Shown: positions 61,254-64,000 of the stretch, one piece after another
Numbering within the stretch: the stretch's first letter is position 1
Layout of the letters: the number at the start of each line of letters is the position of its first letter
Assembly (NCBI RefSeq): GCF_002994745.2
Contig: NC_037091.1
Location: 33,482,612 to 33,546,611, forward strand
Direction of reading: 5' to 3'
DNA length: 64,000 nt
From: Rosa chinensis
Taxonomy: Eukaryota; Streptophyta; Magnoliopsida; Rosales; Rosaceae
Made by a program: the position numbers and the translations under genes
Notes under the pieces: generated by a model
What the model saw: only the letters and a program-made list of their open reading frames with translations
Database searches by the model: none
Told to the model about the DNA's origin: nothing

Positions 61254-62088
61254 TTGTTTTTATGCCAGTGGGGCTTGGACTTAATTGGTAAGCTCCCTAC
61301 GGCGGTAGGACAGTTCAAGTACGCCGTTGTGGCGATGGACTATCAGACAAAGTGGGTAGAGGCAGAACCGCTCGTGGCCATCCCGACAGAAAAAGTGAAG
61401 AATTTCTTGTGGAATAATATATATTGCAGATTCGGAGTCCCGGACACTATTGTCACGAACAACGGGGCCCAATTTGATAATGATGAGTTAAGGGCATACA
61501 CTGAGAACACGGGCACTAAGATCCTGTACGCCTCGCCGGCACACCCACAAACTAATAGCCAAGTGGAAGCTGTCAACAAAATAATCAAGAAGATTCTTAA
61601 GAAGAAGCTGGACGACGCCAAGGGCCTTTGGACCTCCAAGCTCCAAGAGGTTCTGTGGGCTATCAGAACAACAGTAACGGAGGCTATCGGAGAAACTCCT
61701 TTCTATATATATGGCTTTTGGAACAGAGGCAATCCTACCCATCGAGACACAAATCCAAAGCATAAGGATCGAGTACTTTGACTCGGGTACCAATGCGAAG
61801 GGCCTTTGGCTAGATGCCGACATACTGGAGGAACTACGGGATGTAGCGCACATACATAATCTCGCAAACAAAAGGAGAATAACCCACTACTACGACGCCA
61901 AAGTACAATCCCAGAGGCTAAAACTGGGGGACTGGGTCATGAAACAAGTGTACCTGGAGCTAAAAGGACTGGACCCTTCTTTGACAGGTCCCTATGAAAT
62001 CGTTGAGGAAGTGGGTCCAACTACTTTCTACATCCGGGACATGGACGGAGTAACCTCCCGACATCTATGGAACACACAACGTCTCTAG
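61254..62088 (+). pseudogene. Ty3/gypsy integrase C-terminal part of pol, frameshifted
   Basis: Part 1 (61254 to about 61705) has the integrase core: first Asp in VVAMDYQTKWVEAEPL, then IVTNNGAQFD where the second catalytic Asp (normally T-D-N-G) is Asn, and Glu in NSQVEAVNKIIKK. A frameshift at about 61700-61711, near a TA-rich run, moves the frame. Part 2 (61711-62088) continues with FGTEAILPIETQI, RRITHYYDAKV, and a chromodomain-less C-terminus GPYEIVEEVGPTTFYIRDMDG. The order and wording fit plant Tat-type gypsy elements. Integrase normally joins the cDNA to host DNA. The Asn change and the shift make it inactive. The 5' pol (RT, RNase H) is absent: the element is cut at about 61254. Confidence 0.85.
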
Positions 62089-62485
62089 TACTATTACAAA
62101 TAGCTCCCAGAGCATCTTACCTTAGCTTTTGATCATCCAACTATGGCAAGCTACCCACCGGGTACTTATTTTTGTATGGGTCACCATGTGGTGCTTGAAT
62201 GGAAAAATGAATTATTCAAACCATTGCTTCCAGAATCAATTATACTGTTAATTACTCTATTCCGGTAATAAGTAGTTTAAGCATACAAGCTTTGACAAGG
62301 CATAAAATACAAGCAATCTTAATCCCTTTCAATATTCCCATTCAAGTAGCAAAAATCACAGCCAACAACAAAAAAAAAACTTGCCTTTCTAAGAAAAGGG
62401 AAATATTTAAACAGATACCTAGGTATTGGCTAAATAGCCATTGTTCAAAATAAGGGAAACTAAAACAAAAAATATACAAGGTTTC

Positions 62486-64000
62486 TCATCCTTGGGCCTC
62501 AGATTGACTCCCACCGGCATCACCCTTAGCTCCAGCCAGCTCTGCTGCGTTCTATTCAGCCTCCTGTTGTTGCTTCTTCTTCTTTTCAAGCTATGCCTGC
62601 TTGAACTTTGCCTCGTCCAGGTACCCGGCATCAACCCACTCCCGAAACTTGAGGATCACAGCCCTGTCCTGGGCACCAAGGAGCATGTCTTTCAACTTGG
62701 CGGAAGTTTTGTACTCCTCAACTGCCTCCCGACGCTCTTCAGGAACATGACCCTCCAAGAACTTGGCTTTGGCTCTCCAACTGTTTTCCTTCTCCTCATC
62801 ATCACGAAGAGGCTTAAGCTCTTTCTTCAGCTCACCCACCATCCCTTCCAGCTCGGAGACTCGCTCTTAAACCTCCTCTAGCTTCTCAACCTTGGCAGAC
62901 AAAGAGGCGACATTCTGTTTCAGCGAGTCCCGCTCTTTCTCCATCTTCCCTTTCTCCTCGTGGAGATACTTCACCTGCCCGGACAGACTATTTACTTCCT
63001 CCTTCAGCTTGGTGTCCTCTTCGCTAGCATCGATGGCATAGACATTATACAACGTCTGTACAACCAGTCATTAGCACTACGTATTAAAAAAAAAAACACA
63101 AAAAAAAATAGTTCACAGCATTAGAGTAAACGTACCAGCATCATCGATTCCCGAGCCAGCAGCTTGTTTTCTTGCGGGGTGTTGTCCTTTGCGCATACCC
63201 GGTCGAGGTCGATATCTTTTAAGTCTACCAACATGGATCGCACAGAATTCTCGTCTGCCATCCCATATTCAGAAAGCAGCTGCTTCATTAGCTTATTCAG
63301 GATCAGCGACACTATCGGAGACAACAGGCCCATAGACTGGGTGGACTCCGGAAATACTTGAGGGCCCTTCTTGGCCTTCTTCACTTCAATCCTCACATCC
63401 TTCTTATCACCACTGTGGTGACGGTGCCAGTGAACCCTCTTCCTTTTCTTCCCAGGAAGCATTAGCCCCTCACTACCTAGGGACCCGCTGGAGAGGAAGG
63501 CATGGGACTTCTCTAGGTCCACTACAGTGACGGCAGTCCTGGCTGGATCTTCCCTCTTCTATATCTGAGCATTAGGGTCTGGTTCTTCATATCCTTCATC
63601 CGGTATTACTAACAGAATGTCTTCAATCGAAGGCCTAGTCTTCTTGCCCGCAAGATCAACATCGATCTTGACAGCATCCTCCCCTTGGCTTATCAACCTA
63701 TCCATCAGCTTCAGGTCGTCCATCCTATCCTCTTCTTTTCCCTTCCTCGGTTTCCTCTTCGATACTTTGGCTGCAAGAAGAGTAGTATATCACAGTTAAG
63801 AGCCGTTATTGCAAAAAAAAAAAAAAATTACTCCTCATAAGCCATCTCACCAGGTACTCTTCCAAGTCCTAACCTATCAAGTATATAATGTCGGATGAAC
63901 CTATATGAACTCCTCTCTTCCGGATCAGTCCATAAGGCGTACACCCTTGCTATGTGTTTCTTCTCTATGTCAGTTAGAGTGTACGTCTGGTCCCTGATGG
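62486..64000 (-). pseudogene. Antisense, spliced extra ORF of the gypsy element (function unknown), with four in-frame stops
   Basis: Exons read on the minus strand: 63851 to beyond 64000, 63136-63770 and 62486-63055, with GT-AG introns that keep frame. Exon 1 begins within TYTLTDIEKKHIARVYALWT and RFIRHYILDRLGLGRVP. Exon 2 is basic and Lys-rich (VSKRKPRKGKEEDRMDD; PGKKRKRVHWHRHH). Exon 3 is a Lys/Glu-rich coiled coil (KLKEEVNSLSGQVKYLHEEK; KFREWVDAGYLDEAKFKQA). Single stops lie at 63559-63561, 62867-62869, 62591-62593 and 62552-62554, while the frame otherwise stays open to the final stop at 62486. Tat/Ogre-type gypsy elements are known to carry extra ORFs between pol and the 3' LTR, some antisense. 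Position and strand match that. The product has no family I recognise. The 5' end is outside the window. Confidence 0.6.

Overview
This window is plant nuclear DNA. It has intron-rich genes with GT-AG introns, a large LRR receptor-kinase family, PPR sequence, a 22-exon importin gene, and many Copia, Gypsy, LINE, hAT and Mutator-like remnants. The gene families point to a eudicot. Rosaceae is my best guess but is unverified. There are no bacterial, organellar or viral gene clusters and no CRISPR array.

Layout. 1-4560: the right end of a Mutator-like element (MULE) carrying a gene fragment, a low-complexity dispersed repeat, a GC-rich unclassified stretch, and a truncated Copia element with only a gag remnant. 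5077-10443 (minus): an LRR receptor-kinase pseudogene split by a 1,693-bp hAT-type element with an exact 8-bp target-site duplication (TSD). 10549-13970: a decayed Copia element with 5' LTR, CTG-rich leader, gag and pol remnants. 13980-15990: a chimeric locus that includes PPR-like sequence. 16600-20290: repeats, two unrecognised short ORFs and a clean solo LTR. 20447-25039 (minus): an apparently intact two-exon LRR receptor kinase (1,408 aa) with a long array of near-identical 144-bp LRR doublets. 26356-32482: a MULE with exact 9-bp TSD that contains two further MULEs, each with its own exact 9-bp TSD. One of these carries pieces of an RLT-type homeobox gene fused to Copia gag sequence. 32666-33078: a MITE. 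36231-38795 (minus): a third, broken LRR receptor kinase. 41018-41941 (minus): a 5'-truncated PPR gene with a rearranged breakpoint, followed by a duplicated, decayed copy of the locus. 44222-45724 (minus): an NKAP-like gene. 45930-47510: LINE and hAT remnants. 50615-60204 (minus): a complete importin-beta-like SAD2 gene whose 22 exons I could join in one frame (1,033 aa). 61040-64000: a LINE 3' end, then the integrase end of a Ty3/gypsy element and a long, spliced, antisense reading frame broken by four stop codons.

Three genes look functional: the 1,408-aa receptor kinase (cell-surface perception), the NKAP-like nuclear protein (RNA processing or transcription) and the SAD2 importin (nuclear import). 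They are not a pathway. The three receptor-kinase copies form a same-strand cluster with one intact and two broken members. Most of the rest is mobile DNA in several layers, and several of those elements carry copied pieces of host genes.
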